Source: Pegea sp. RAD2-039 (lineage: Eukaryota > Chordata > Thaliacea > Salpida > Salpidae). From it: a stretch of DNA of 64,000 nt. The stretch is from assembly GCA_034620365.1 (NCBI GenBank), contig JAQGEQ010000124.1:372001-436000 (forward strand). Reading direction: 5' to 3'. Made by a program: the position numbers and the translations under genes. This document shows positions 21,220-31,372 of this stretch, piece after piece; the stretch's first letter is position 1, and each line of letters begins with the position of its first letter. The notes below the pieces were generated by a model. The model did no database searches, had not been told where the DNA came from, and worked only from the letters and a program-made list of their open reading frames with translations.

Positions 21220-23047
21220 CGCAGTGATGACGTCACTAGTTTGATGTTGTTAAGTGGATGTTGTTTTTATGACTGTAAAGGAATTACGATTTTAACTTAA
21301 AGTGATTTGTAATCGAAAGTTCCGAGTTCGAACCCATGTGGGTCCAATATTTTTTTGTGAAATTTTTTACAGAATTAATCATGATAATTTTGTCTAAGTG
21401 TAATAACTACTGTTTTTTTTTGTTGAAGACACAAGTATTTTTTATGGCCAGTATTCATATTTAAAATATTTTGCAATAAATAAAACAAATTGAGAAAAAT
21501 ATTTTTTCGGAATTTTTATTTTTCGTCTAAGAAATGTTTCAAGTTTCATTTTTAGAAAAACTGAAATAAAATTTGATACAAAGTAAACAATTTACATAAA
21601 AAAGTTGAAAAATTTCTGATTTAGCAAATTTACACTTTTCAATTTAAAAAAATTGTTTTTCACCACAAATTTTTATGAGGTTTTTACTAAATTTGTTTGG
21701 CAGCATTAAACTTCAAACAATTGAAAATTAAACAATTAGATAAAAATAAAATGTCGTAAAATGCTGAATCCACAAAATTGGCTAAAAACAAAAATAAACA
21801 ACTTAAAAATTAAAAATATTTTTGGAAACTCTGTTTTCAGTAAAACTATTTTCACAAATCGCTATTATGACGTCACAAGCTTTCATAAATAGTGAAAATA
21901 AGAAAATAAAATAATTAATGAAATCAAATTAATCAAAGCTAAGGACCAATCTTTTATTTTTTTGTTTCCGTCTTCTTACTGAAGGTCATCATGACGTCAT
22001 TCTGATGTCATTGATCAAAAACTCACATAAAGTTCAAAAACTTCAAAACCCACTAAAATTAAAGGTAGTTTAAAAGTTGTTTTGAAAATTTATATTTCCT
22101 AATAATTGTATTTAAACGTCTTTACAAAATTAAATTAATAAAATGAAATTTTTAAAGGTTAGAAAAAATCTCAAATATTTTTATACTAATAACTTTTTAA
22201 GTAGCAATTGATTTATTTTTATTATTGATAATGCTGATTTGATTAAATAATTATTTTTTACGAATTAATTATTAGGATAATATATTTCTAAAAAATTAAA
22301 TCTAGCTGTAGTTTATTAAGTTCCAAAAATAAAAAAATACTTTCATAAATAAGAACAAAAAAGTTGTTGCTTGTCCAGAAGCACTCAGCAAGTGACCCAA
22401 AATATGTTTAAGTGGACCCGTAATAAATGGTTCAGAGTATATTCAAGTGGGACAGATTATGTCAAGCCATATTTAAAGACTTCCAAAGTATATTTAAATA
22501 ACTCAGAAAATGTTTGGGGGTTTGCTTAGAGCCCTCAAAATATCAAAAAGTTACAAATCAATAATTATTATTAATATTTTAAGAAATATTACAACTTAAT
22601 AAACAGCTATATATAAGAAGATATAAATTATCGAAACTACTTTTTTTATTTATGAAACTATTTTATTTTCGATTATAAAATAAATTAAGAGATTACAAAT
22701 TTTATTAAAAGAATTGTAGAAAAAAAGATTTCGTCTTAATTTAAACCTTGTTGAACCTTGTTATTCTCAGAAATATTTACTTAAAAATTTAATGAAATCA
22801 TAAATACAAATCTAAAAATAAATTTTAAAATATGACGTCACTATAAATAATTTTGATGACATGGCAGTTTTCCGGAAGACAAAATCAAAAGACAAAGTTT
22901 TGATGACGTCATCATTTTTGTGCTAAGAAAAATTATTTAAATGATATAATAATCTTTTTTAAGTCGTCATTACTCATAACGTCATACTCAAAAGTTAACC
23001 ACGTGACTATGACGTCATTCAGAATGAAGATGTTCTTCTAAGTGGTG
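21220..23047. other. Intergenic region between Orai and the TSSK-like gene
   Basis: AT-rich DNA with several TGACGTCA sites (about 21229, 21866, 21993, 22833, 22902 and 23010), the last three within about 220 bp upstream of the kinase start and so possible promoter elements. A degenerate short-phrase repeat (AAGTGGACCC-like and GGTTCAGAGTATATT-like phrases) lies at 22385-22530. No gene is supported. Confidence 0.5.
21305..21348 (+). repeat. tRNA-like B-box fragment (possible SINE relic)
   Basis: GTTCCGAGTTCGAACCCATG resembles a tRNA T-arm and internal B box but no A box or acceptor stem can be drawn. A similar motif, GATCGAGTTCGAACCCCGCT, lies at 26725-26750. Both could be tails of tRNA-derived SINEs. 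Confidence 0.3.
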
Positions 23048-24357
23048 ATGATGACACAGCAATGTTACAAATATCTTCGAAATTTAGGTTATTTGGTTGG
23101 AACTAAAATAAACTCTGGTTCATTTTCAATTATTCATTATGGAATTGAAATTAAATCAGGAAATACAGTTGCCATTAAGATTATTGATTTAGAAAATGTT
23201 AGTAGTAGTTTCAGGACACGGTTTCTACCACGTGAATTGACAAATATTCAAAAGTTGAATCATCCAAATATTATTAAGGTAAGTGGGTTCGATCCCAAAG
23301 TTCTCCCTAATTTTTTTTTGTATTTTTTTTTTTGTTCAATCTCATTTAATATCAAATTCTAACCCAAAAAAGTTTTCAAATTCTAATTTCTTATCGATTG
23401 TTTTTAGGATTTTCCTATTTTTTTAATAACTTTAATTTAATTGCTTACTTTATTTCTTAATTTTCCAATTTTTAAAAACTCTATTTTTAACCAAAAAAAA
23501 CAATTACAAAAAGGCCAATATAGATTCATAACTTTTTTTGTATCTTTTAAATAATAATGATGACGTCATCGCAGGTTCACCAGATCTCTAGAAGAGAGAA
23601 GAAGATTTATATCGTGATGGATTACGCTCCATCTAATTTACATAAGGAAATAGATACCAGAACACATATAAACGAACCACAGGCTAAAAAATGGTTCCTC
23701 CAACTTACATCAGCCCTCGATTATCTTCAGAAGAATGGCGTCGCGCATCGCGATGTAAAACTCGAAAATATTCTAATTGATAACCGACAAAAAATCAAAC
23801 TTTGTGACTTCGGGTTTTCAAAAATAGTTGACGGGAATTCAACAACATTTTGCGGGTCACTTGCCTATTGCGCGCCCGAGATACTTTTACAAACCCCTTA
23901 TGATCCATGGAAGAGCGATATTTGGTCGCTAGGTGTCGTGCTTTACAAAATGGTTGTCGGGGTGATGCCATTTGGTGAAGGGAACGATCTTGTTGATGTG
24001 AGGAAGATTGCCGAAGCTCAAACACGATTATTACACTTTCCATCGTTTCCAGTGACGTCACACAGCTGTCAACAGCTAATACGTCAGTTGCTGACAGTTG
24101 AAAGCACTCGACGTATTTCACTCCATGACGTCATCGAATCAATTTGGCTTAAGCCACGTGTTCAATCAAGTTGCAGCGCGTCTGTGACGTCATCGCCACC
24201 TGTGGTTGCCGTGACGTCACGACCTGCTTTGACCTTTCCAAGAAGGATGATATCACCCGCGTCGTCAGTCTTATCGTTGGTTGCTAGGATACGTCGTAAC
24301 TTGCTGACGTCATCGACTCGAGCTCGAAGTAAAAAAAAGCTAGTGACGCAGAAGTAA
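23048..24357 (+). CDS. Testis-specific serine kinase (TSSK)-like protein kinase, 2 exons
   Basis: This is a serine/threonine kinase of the TSSK branch of the CAMK-like group, most often expressed in sperm. Exon 1 is 23048-23278 and exon 2 is 23575-24357; phase is kept and the product is 337 aa. Motifs, numbered from the ATG at 23048: VAIK Lys 44, FLPREL (a TSSK hallmark) about 59-64, HRD 135-137 in HRDVKLEN, DFG 155-157, CGSLAYCAPE in the activation segment and DIWSLGVVLY. All catalytic residues are present, though the glycine loop is relaxed (NSGSFS). The 6 codons before 23575 that extend the exon 2 frame are intronic (TGACGTCATCGCAG ends the intron). The last ~80 residues are a Ser/Thr-rich tail, part of it encoded by TGACGTCA sites. 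An AATAAA lies at 24402. No CpG-island-like promoter is seen. Confidence 0.93.
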
Positions 24358-25922
24358 TGACGTCATCATCATCATTGTTGTTTTTGAACGTTAAATTCCG
24401 GAAATAAAAATAAAATTTTTTGCTAAAAATCTTATTGTTGTTTCTTGATGATGTCATCAAGTAAGTGATGTCATCAAGTAAGTGACGTCATCAAAAATTA
24501 GGAAAGTCCCTTTTGGTGTTGTATCAATAAATAATTTACATGAATCGACTGGGCCATAATCGATATCGGCCAATTTATTTGTTTTGCTTCATTGCACATG
24601 AAGAAAATGTTTTTTTTTCGTTTTTCCAGAAGCGAAAAATACTTTCTGCTATCTGTTAGATGGTTATGAAAAATTTCTCGTGACTATGACGTCATCGTTG
24701 TCAATAATCAATTTTATTGTGAAAATTTACCAAAAATATTATTTTTATTTCTCGTCTTTTAACTTATAGTTAGGTTCAAAAAATTCACCCAAAATGGTCT
24801 TTTTTATCTTTTGAATTATATAATCAGATGACGTCATTCGCAATAATTATCTACTTGAATGATGACGTCAGAGAACATCTGATTTATTTAATTTGAAATT
24901 GTTTTGTTTGTGACGTCACGCCGTTGAGGTTTACTTATGTCACAAATCGTGAATTATTTATTTTTTGGAAATCGAATTATTTTGATTTTTGCAAAAAGCT
25001 TTCTTTTTTCTTTAGCTTCTGAAAATTTTTTTTATTTGAATTTGTACCAAAAAAAAACTCTAATTTTAATTTAAAACAAAAAATTTTTGAAGATTTAAAA
25101 TGAATGCTTAAAAATAGATAAGATTTAAAATAAATAAATATTTTTAATTTTTATATTTTTTTAATCTTTTTTTTTTAATTTTTTTTTCTATTTTCTTTTA
25201 ATTTCTTTAATTCTCTATTTATTAGTTAAACTTTTTTCACTTTTATAAATTGTTTATCGTTATTAATTTATTTATTTCATTATTAATCATTTTTTTATTT
25301 AATTTATTAATTTTTTATCAATTAAATCAATCATTTATATTCAATCTAAAATTAGTTAATAATTCTGATTCTTTAGATAAATTGCAAGGAAGAATACTAA
25401 AAACCAAATTTGTTCCGATATGTTATATAAATAAATAATTTTTATTCATTTATAAGCTTCTAAAATTATTTATTATTATATTATTTATTTAAAGTTTATA
25501 AATATTAATTAATTTAATTTTCAACGATACTCTATAGTAACATATCTTATAATTTATATATTACGTAATTATAATTTAATTTTATATAAATTATCGATAT
25601 TTATCATATTACATTTTATAAGTAATAAAATTATTCAATAATTCATATTATATAATAAAATGATGTCGTATATCGAGTTTCTATATAGAATTGTTATTTT
25701 ATTATATAATATGAATTACCAAATATATAAAAATCAATAAATATAAATTTATTTTAATAATTTATAAATATAAATAATATTTTCAATACTATTTGAATAA
25801 TGTAAATAAATAAAAATATACAAAAAAATCAATTTTTAAAATTTCACATTCAGCTGATTTCTCGTCACTTAAAGCGCTAGAGAGCTCTTTAACAATCTAT
25901 TTTGATTACGTCACAAATCACG
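24358..25922. other. Intergenic region between the TSSK-like gene and Stum
   Basis: The first ~550 bp hold a dense group of TGACGTCA sites (about 24358, 24484, 24688, 24831, 24862 and 24912) and a three-unit 18-bp tandem GATGTCATCAAGTAAGT near 24446-24495, in which two units have TGATGTCA and one TGACGTCA. The rest is extremely AT-rich and contains a long inverted repeat at 25639-25718. The small open frame at 25250-25438 is compositional. Confidence 0.5.
25639..25718. repeat. 23-bp perfect inverted repeat (hairpin)
   Basis: The arm TAATTCATATTATATAATAA plus AAT (25639-25661) is the exact reverse complement of 25696-25718, with a 34-nt loop. The surrounding 200 bp contain further near-palindromes such as ATAATTTATAT and ATATAAATTAT around 25548-25600. 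It may be a small MITE or only an AT-rich cruciform. Confidence 0.8.
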
Positions 25923-27103
25923 ATGACTGAAGTGACGTCACAGCTAGAGCGTGAAGCAAGAGCATGTCTTGAATCCTCATCTAAAGACCATAAAGATAAC
26001 TTTGACAAAATTCTATCTGTTCGTGATCGAAATAGCTGTTTACGTGACGTCATACCCTTTGTATCTTCACCATACGCATGGACATGTCTTATATTCAATA
26101 TTTTTCTACCAGGAACAGGTAGGAGATGACGTCATTGTGACTTATTTGAGACTTTTCTCATTTTTCTTTTAAAAATCACTTTTATTTTGGGATTTTTTAT
26201 CTTTATATATTTTCATTGACTTTTAATTCTGTTTTTAATAAGAATTGTGAATTTTATACAAAGTTTTCCCTATTTCCAATTTAATTGAAATATTTGTGGT
26301 TTTTAAAACAGTCTTATAAGAAATATAAAAATTGTTAGTAATTATTTTGCGTGTTTGTCTAAACACTTAATAAAAAACTTTTTATTTATTATATCAACAA
26401 GATAAGAACTTTAACTTTTAAAATATGACCTACAATAGTAGGCTGGTAACTTAAACTTGCGCTTGGTGGTTTAAGGTGCTTAAAAACGACTGCTGCAACC
26501 ACCGAAAAGTTTGTTTTTTAGTAACGTGTCTTCTTTTTACAAAAAATCTTTAAATTTACAGGGGTCTTAGATTATATTTTATAAATTGAATTTTGAAAAT
26601 AATAATTTAACTTGATTCTATTTGGTTTTTAAGTAAAGATTTCATTAAATTGTAATTATTGAATAATTAAATTTTATAAAATTTATTAGATTTAGAATCG
26701 TCTTCTTACTTATTCTAAATCTTATCGATCGAGTTCGAACCCCGCTAGGAGACAAAAAATTTTTAAGCAAAGTTAAAACTTAAAATCTTTTTGTTGTCAT
26801 AGGAACATTTTTAATGTCGCTAGCAGTTCTATTTGGGTCTCGTTTCAACCGGAAGAACATGAATCGGTGCACAGGATGTATCTTGAACATCGTCAGCGCG
26901 TTTTTGCAGATTATTTTGACCCCTTTTATTCTTGGCTGGGTGTGGAGCATTAATTGGGGCATTTATGTCATCATTCAATCAGGTAAATGCCTCAAATCGC
27001 GTCTCTTGACGTCATAACTCTATTTCTAGATGAAAAGAAGAAAGATAAAAGTATTGAGTTAGAACGTTGCTCTAGTGACGTCACTGAAAAAGTGGTGGAG
27101 TGA
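25923..27103 (+). CDS. Stum/SPEC3-family small membrane protein, 3 exons
   Basis: The Stum/SPEC3 family has two membrane segments. The fly member is needed for mechanosensing in proprioceptive neurons, and the urchin member SPEC3 is ciliary. Exons are 25923-26118, 26803-26982 and 27030-27103 with matching phases, giving 149 aa. The conserved core is intact: IPFVSSPYAWTCLIFNIFLP then GTGT across the first splice, a middle NRCTGC loop, then LNIVSAFLQIILTPFILGW ending in VWSINWG. Two hydrophobic segments of about 20 residues lie in this core. The N-terminus is charged and the C-terminal tail is Lys/Glu-rich. The ATG at 25923 is the first in frame. TGACGTCA occurs twice in exon 1, once in each intron and once in exon 3. 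The first intron (26119-26802) is AT-rich and otherwise featureless apart from a B-box-like fragment near 26735. Confidence 0.88.
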
Positions 27104-27846
27104 CGTCATTGACTAGCTGTTTTGTGTTGCCAAAAATGTAAAGTTGGAAATTTGGGCGAAAGCGTAAAAGTGTAGAATTTTTGTAATGCATGACTTTTTG
27201 GCAAAAAAAAATTTTGGGATTGAAAATTTTAATTAAAAAATTTCTTGTGATTAAAAATAAAAAACTTTTTTTGAAAAACCATTAAAGTTTTTATTTTATA
27301 TTTACAATTTATTTTCTGTAAACCCTTTTTTGTAATCTATCAAAATAATAATTTGTTTTTATAAATTTTTAAAATATTAAATCAAAAATACTTCTAGTTT
27401 TTCCCATATTATGTTTCAAAGTTGAAAAATCAATATTTTGGAATATATTTATACATAAACGTCACCCTTAATAACAATTCAATAAACCAAGATTTTTTGT
27501 ATTCAAGTAAGTCATTAAGTTTTATCATAAAAACTTTTTTCAAATAAAGTCAAATAAAATCAAAATAACTATAAATAAATAAATTTCAGTTATACATTAA
27601 CACTTAGAAATAATTGAAAGAAATTTAACCAAGCAATTTCTAGAATAGAAATTAATCTATAAATTTAACCTAAAATTTTACATAGTTATCTGACATCAAG
27701 ATAATGAATCAAATGAGTTTTCAAAATCTACTTTTAAAAACCACCAAACATGAGCTTTTAAAATCTTATTTAATCTATTAAAACACCTTTTTCGTTAAGC
27801 GATTTGTAATTACATTTATATTTTATGAAAATAAAAGATATTATAA
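27104..27846. other. AT-rich spacer between Stum and tRNA-Lys
   Basis: No gene or array is seen. AATAAA-like signals in the first 200 bp probably serve the Stum 3' end. Confidence 0.4.
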
Positions 27847-27919
27847 GCCCGGTTAGCTCAGTCGGTAGAGCGTTGGACTTTTAATCCAACGGTCGCGGGT
27901 TCAAGTCCCTCATCGGGCG
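27847..27919 (+). tRNA. tRNA-Lys (anticodon UUU)
   Basis: A complete cloverleaf can be drawn. The acceptor stem is GCCCGGT/ATCGGGC, the A box is TTAGCTCAGTCGG, the anticodon loop is CTTTTAA with TTT, and the T-arm is CGCGGGTTCAAGTCC. The discriminator is G. A T-run starts two bases downstream (27922-27928) and would terminate RNA polymerase III. No intron is present. Confidence 0.97.
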
Positions 27920-28064
27920 GCTTTTTTTAATAAATTTTTCTGATAAAATTATTTAGTTTTAACTTTTTGATTTGTTTTATGTCCTTAATCATTTATAAAA
28001 GAAGAAAAGTTTTTTTTTTTTAGATACTTTGATAATGCTAAAAAAAAACTATTTCATCAAATTT

Positions 28065-31000
28065 ATTTATTTATTACAATAAATGTGAAGGAGGGTGCCT
28101 AAAGAGAGCACCTCTCGCTAACACACATTCTCACAAATTAGATCTATTTGACGTGTAAACGAAAAAGCATATGACAATGAAGAATTGCACAGAATCATAG
28201 TATTGTAAAAGAGAAAAATTCACAGTTTAGAAATGGCAATGTTGACGATATTATAACAATTCAGCTTTTTCTTGAACAGCATAAGTGATTTTGACATGAC
28301 AATCTCTGATGGCAGATTTTTCCATGTACTGATTGTGCGGTATGAGAAAAAACTTAATCTGGTTAACGTAGCTGGTGGAGTGGGCTTATTAAGATGTAAT
28401 TTATGTCTTCTAAGTTGATATAACTTGAGGGAGGGACTAATGAAGAAAAAGTCATCAAACTGAAGATCAATTAGGTTGTGAATAATTTTAAAAATCAGAA
28501 TAAGGTCGTATTTAATTCTTCGGATTTCCAAAGTATCTAGATTGAAGAAGCTGAGACGATGCTTATAACTCTCGTATTTGATATTAAGTTTCCTGCAAAC
28601 CAATCTCGTAAATGTTGCCTGAACAGATTCGATTTTTCTGATATCACCAACTTGATATGGCATCCATGCACTGACATTGTATTCAAGAATAGGGCGTATG
28701 TACAGTTTGAAAAGGTTGACGTAAAACCATGAATCTTTAGAATTAAAAGTCTTAATGATGAGGTGGACAAGCTTGATAGATTTTCCAATGATTCTGGAAA
28801 CATAACTGTGCCATTTGAAGTCAGATGTCAGAGTAATGCCGAGGTCTATGACTGAGGACACTCGTTCAAGAATAGATCCATTGATGTAGTATTGGTTGCT
28901 GAAGTTGGCAGCTGGTTTACGGGAGAATGTTATAACTTCAGACTTTGTTGGCTGGATTTTAAGTTGCCAATTCGCAGACCAGTTTTCTACAATATTTAGT
29001 GCAGTTTGGAGTTTTAAGTGAGAACCAGATAATAGCTTGATGTCATCTGCATACACAAACACACTGACATTGTCTACTGTTATTAGTCTTCTGATGAGGT
29101 CTTCAATGAAAATCAAAAAGAGAAGTGGACCCAGGACGGAACCTTGAGGAACGCCGCTGGTGACTTTACTAGGAGTAGATAAAGATCTTTCTACACGGGT
29201 TCGTTGGGTTCTACCTGATAAGAAATCTTCAATCCATTTTAAGATAGAGTTGCTGATTTTTATGTGTTTCAATACAGTAATGAGCTTGTTGTGTGGAACA
29301 GAATCAAACGCTTTAGCAAAATCAAGGTATATGATGTCACATGGAGTATTACTTTCGTAATGAGCTGTAAGCTCATTGAAAAAAGTGAGATGTTGAGTCA
29401 AAGAAGATCTTTGCTTAACAAAGCCATGCTGGGCATCAGATATTAGATGATGCTCCGTCAAATGGCTAGTTATATGGTTGTGAATGATGTGTTCTTGAGT
29501 TCTGCAGATAACCGAAGTAAGCGAAACTGGTCTGTAGTTAAGTGCAGTGTTTCTAGGACCCTTCTTATAAATTGGAGTAATAATAGCATTCTTCCAAATT
29601 TGTGGAAGTCTTCCCCGCTTAAGAGTCATGTTAAAGAGTAGCGATAAGGGTAGCGCTAAAGAAGAAGTACTTTTTCTTAAAAACAAAGCTGGGATTTGAT
29701 CTGGGGTGTTGGAGACTGTTGATTTTAGAGAAGAAATAGCCTTAGATACTATATCAACTGTTATGTCTAGATCTACCATCTCAGAGATATTTGAAAGGAT
29801 ATTGGAGTAGGAAATAGTAGGAGTATTGCCATCATCGGTTATAAAAACCTTTTCAAATTGTTTGTTTAGCAATTCAGCTTTATTCTTTGGTTCTATCACC
29901 AGCTGATTGGCGTTATCAAGCAAGGGAGGTAAATGAGATCTCGCCTTAAGCTTGTGATTAATGAAGCCAAAAAACGTTTTCTTGCTAGGTGAAGATAAGA
30001 TTGCACTATCTTTTCCTAAATAGAGGCTATAAACTGATTTCTTGTAGACTAGACAAAGATATTTGTATAGAGGTTTGATGGAGGGAACTGCTTTAGTTTG
30101 TTTGTATAAGAGGTTTTTCAAATGCTGTAAATTCCTTAAATATCTTGGCAAGTGTGGTTTTTTGTTGACTCTATATAAAGGTATGAACTTTTTAATTGAC
30201 TCATTAACAATGTTAGTAAACCTCGAGTAGATATCATTGATGTCTTCGGTAGAGTTGAAAACAGAAATCCAGTCAACACCTGATAAAAACTTGTTTATAC
30301 TATTATAATTTCCACGATAAAAGTTCCGTATGCTTGAAGTTTTAACGTTCGTAGAAAAAGTTTGTTGGAGCTTGAATTCAATCATGTTGTGATCGCATGT
30401 CAGAGCAAAAGGTTCATTTTTATCAACGTAGATAACGTTCTCAGGTTTTGATGTGATGAGAAGATCCAAAGTATTACCACTAACTTGGGTTGGAAAAGTA
30501 ACCATCTGAGATAGATTATTGGCATCAAGGAAGTTTACAAAGACATGACTCAGATTGGCTAAATTAGTTTTGTCTTCATTCAAATTAAACAATTTTCCAT
30601 TAAATGCTAAATTTGGGTTATTCCAATCAATTCTACTAAAATTAAAATCCCCGAGAATATACATCTCAGGACAAACAAGGCTTTTCAGAACCTTCAATAA
30701 GGCCTTAATAGTAACCTCATCGTTAACTTTAGACGGTGGTAGGTAGGTACATATAAAGTGGGAAAACTTAGACTTTGAGTAATGAAAATTGAAAGCAATA
30801 ATCTCAAATCCTGGGCAATCAATGGTATTTATCTTAATTCTTGAAATCATGGGTGCCAGTGATGTTTTATAGATTACACAAACACCGCCGCCTCTATCAA
30901 ACAGTCTGTTACAGCGCAAAGCACGAAAAAGATCACTGTCATCCAGAAAGGAGTCAGGATAAAAGGGTTTCAACCAAGTTTCGGTAATGAAAACAAATGT

Positions 31001-31126
31001 AAAATCTTGAGAAAGCAAAAGAGCTTTCAATTCGAAAATTTTGTTGACAATTGACCGTGCGTTGAAAAGCATACCTAGTATAATAGAAAAATTGTCTTTT
31101 TGACACTTGTAAGATTTGTCATTCAT
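28065..31126 (-). mobile_element. Non-LTR retrotransposon (LINE) with intact endonuclease-RT frame
   Basis: The element runs on the minus strand from an uncertain 5' end near 31126 or somewhat above to its 3' end at about 28065-28070, where a (AAATAA)n-type tail closes it. The 3' untranslated end, GAGAGGTGCTCTCTT followed by TTGTAATAAATAAATAAA, is repeated in a short orphan copy at 51395-51470, which confirms the boundary. No ORF1 is recognisable above the pol frame, so the copy is either 5' truncated or from a lineage lacking ORF1. Similarity of motifs suggests the CR1/L2/Jockey assemblage, but I cannot fix the clade. Confidence 0.9.
28220..31126 (-). CDS. LINE endonuclease-reverse transcriptase polyprotein, 968 aa
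   Basis: The frame is open for 968 codons. The N-terminal third is an apurinic-type endonuclease: NARSI near residue 22, TETWL near 49, GDFNFSRIDW near 158 and CDHNMIEF near 245, where the usual SDH is CDH. The reverse transcriptase follows: IYKKG and NYRPVSLTS, LDFAKAFDSVPH, GVPQGSVLGPLLF near 657 and the catalytic FVYADD near 688. A C-terminal region of about 200 residues without a clear zinc knuckle completes it. The absence of stops suggests a recent insertion. It makes no contribution to host gene function that I can see. The starting ATG at 31126 is the first in frame, but an upstream start cannot be excluded. Confidence 0.92.
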   Translation of the reverse strand: MNDKSYKCQKDNFSIILGMLFNARSIVNKIFELKALLLSQDFTFVFITETWLKPFYPDSFLDDSDLFRALRCNRLFDRGGGVCVIYKTSLAPMISRIKINTIDCPGFEIIAFNFHYSKSKFSHFICTYLPPSKVNDEVTIKALLKVLKSLVCPEMYILGDFNFSRIDWNNPNLAFNGKLFNLNEDKTNLANLSHVFVNFLDANNLSQMVTFPTQVSGNTLDLLITSKPENVIYVDKNEPFALTCDHNMIEFKLQQTFSTNVKTSSIRNFYRGNYNSINKFLSGVDWISVFNSTEDINDIYSRFTNIVNESIKKFIPLYRVNKKPHLPRYLRNLQHLKNLLYKQTKAVPSIKPLYKYLCLVYKKSVYSLYLGKDSAILSSPSKKTFFGFINHKLKARSHLPPLLDNANQLVIEPKNKAELLNKQFEKVFITDDGNTPTISYSNILSNISEMVDLDITVDIVSKAISSLKSTVSNTPDQIPALFLRKSTSSLALPLSLLFNMTLKRGRLPQIWKNAIITPIYKKGPRNTALNYRPVSLTSVICRTQEHIIHNHITSHLTEHHLISDAQHGFVKQRSSLTQHLTFFNELTAHYESNTPCDIIYLDFAKAFDSVPHNKLITVLKHIKISNSILKWIEDFLSGRTQRTRVERSLSTPSKVTSGVPQGSVLGPLLFLIFIEDLIRRLITVDNVSVFVYADDIKLLSGSHLKLQTALNIVENWSANWQLKIQPTKSEVITFSRKPAANFSNQYYINGSILERVSSVIDLGITLTSDFKWHSYVSRIIGKSIKLVHLIIKTFNSKDSWFYVNLFKLYIRPILEYNVSAWMPYQVGDIRKIESVQATFTRLVCRKLNIKYESYKHRLSFFNLDTLEIRRIKYDLILIFKIIHNLIDLQFDDFFFISPSLKLYQLRRHKLHLNKPTPPATLTRLSFFSYRTISTWKNLPSEIVMSKSLMLFKKKLNCYNIVNIAISKL

Positions 31127-31372
31127 AAGCTCGGTAGACTTAAACAGTTATACTGAGAAATTGACTTTTACTAAAGTGTTTATTATTTTATATATTTTTA
31201 TAGTTATCAGTTAACAAGCGTTGTATCAAACTCAAAAATGACAAATTCGGTCAAAAGTCAGTTTGCAGCTAGGTTCTAATCGTTAAAATTGTAAAGTAGA
31301 TTATCTAAATAAAACTTTTTTACTTAAAAATTTAAACTTTGAAAAAGTTTAAACTGTTTTACAAGCTATATC

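Noticed and set aside
21305-21348. Possible tRNA gene from the GAGTTCGAACCC motif
   Set aside because: Only a T-arm-like segment exists. No A box, anticodon arm or acceptor pairing could be drawn.
23557-23574. Six extra N-terminal codons (MMTSSQ) on the second TSSK exon frame as a separate gene start
   Set aside because: These bases are the end of the intron (TGACGTCATCGCAG). Kinase subdomains I-III are in exon 1 and phase is kept across the splice.
29160-30746. Several plus-strand frames of 60-66 codons
   Set aside because: Antisense shadows of the LINE reverse transcriptase frame.
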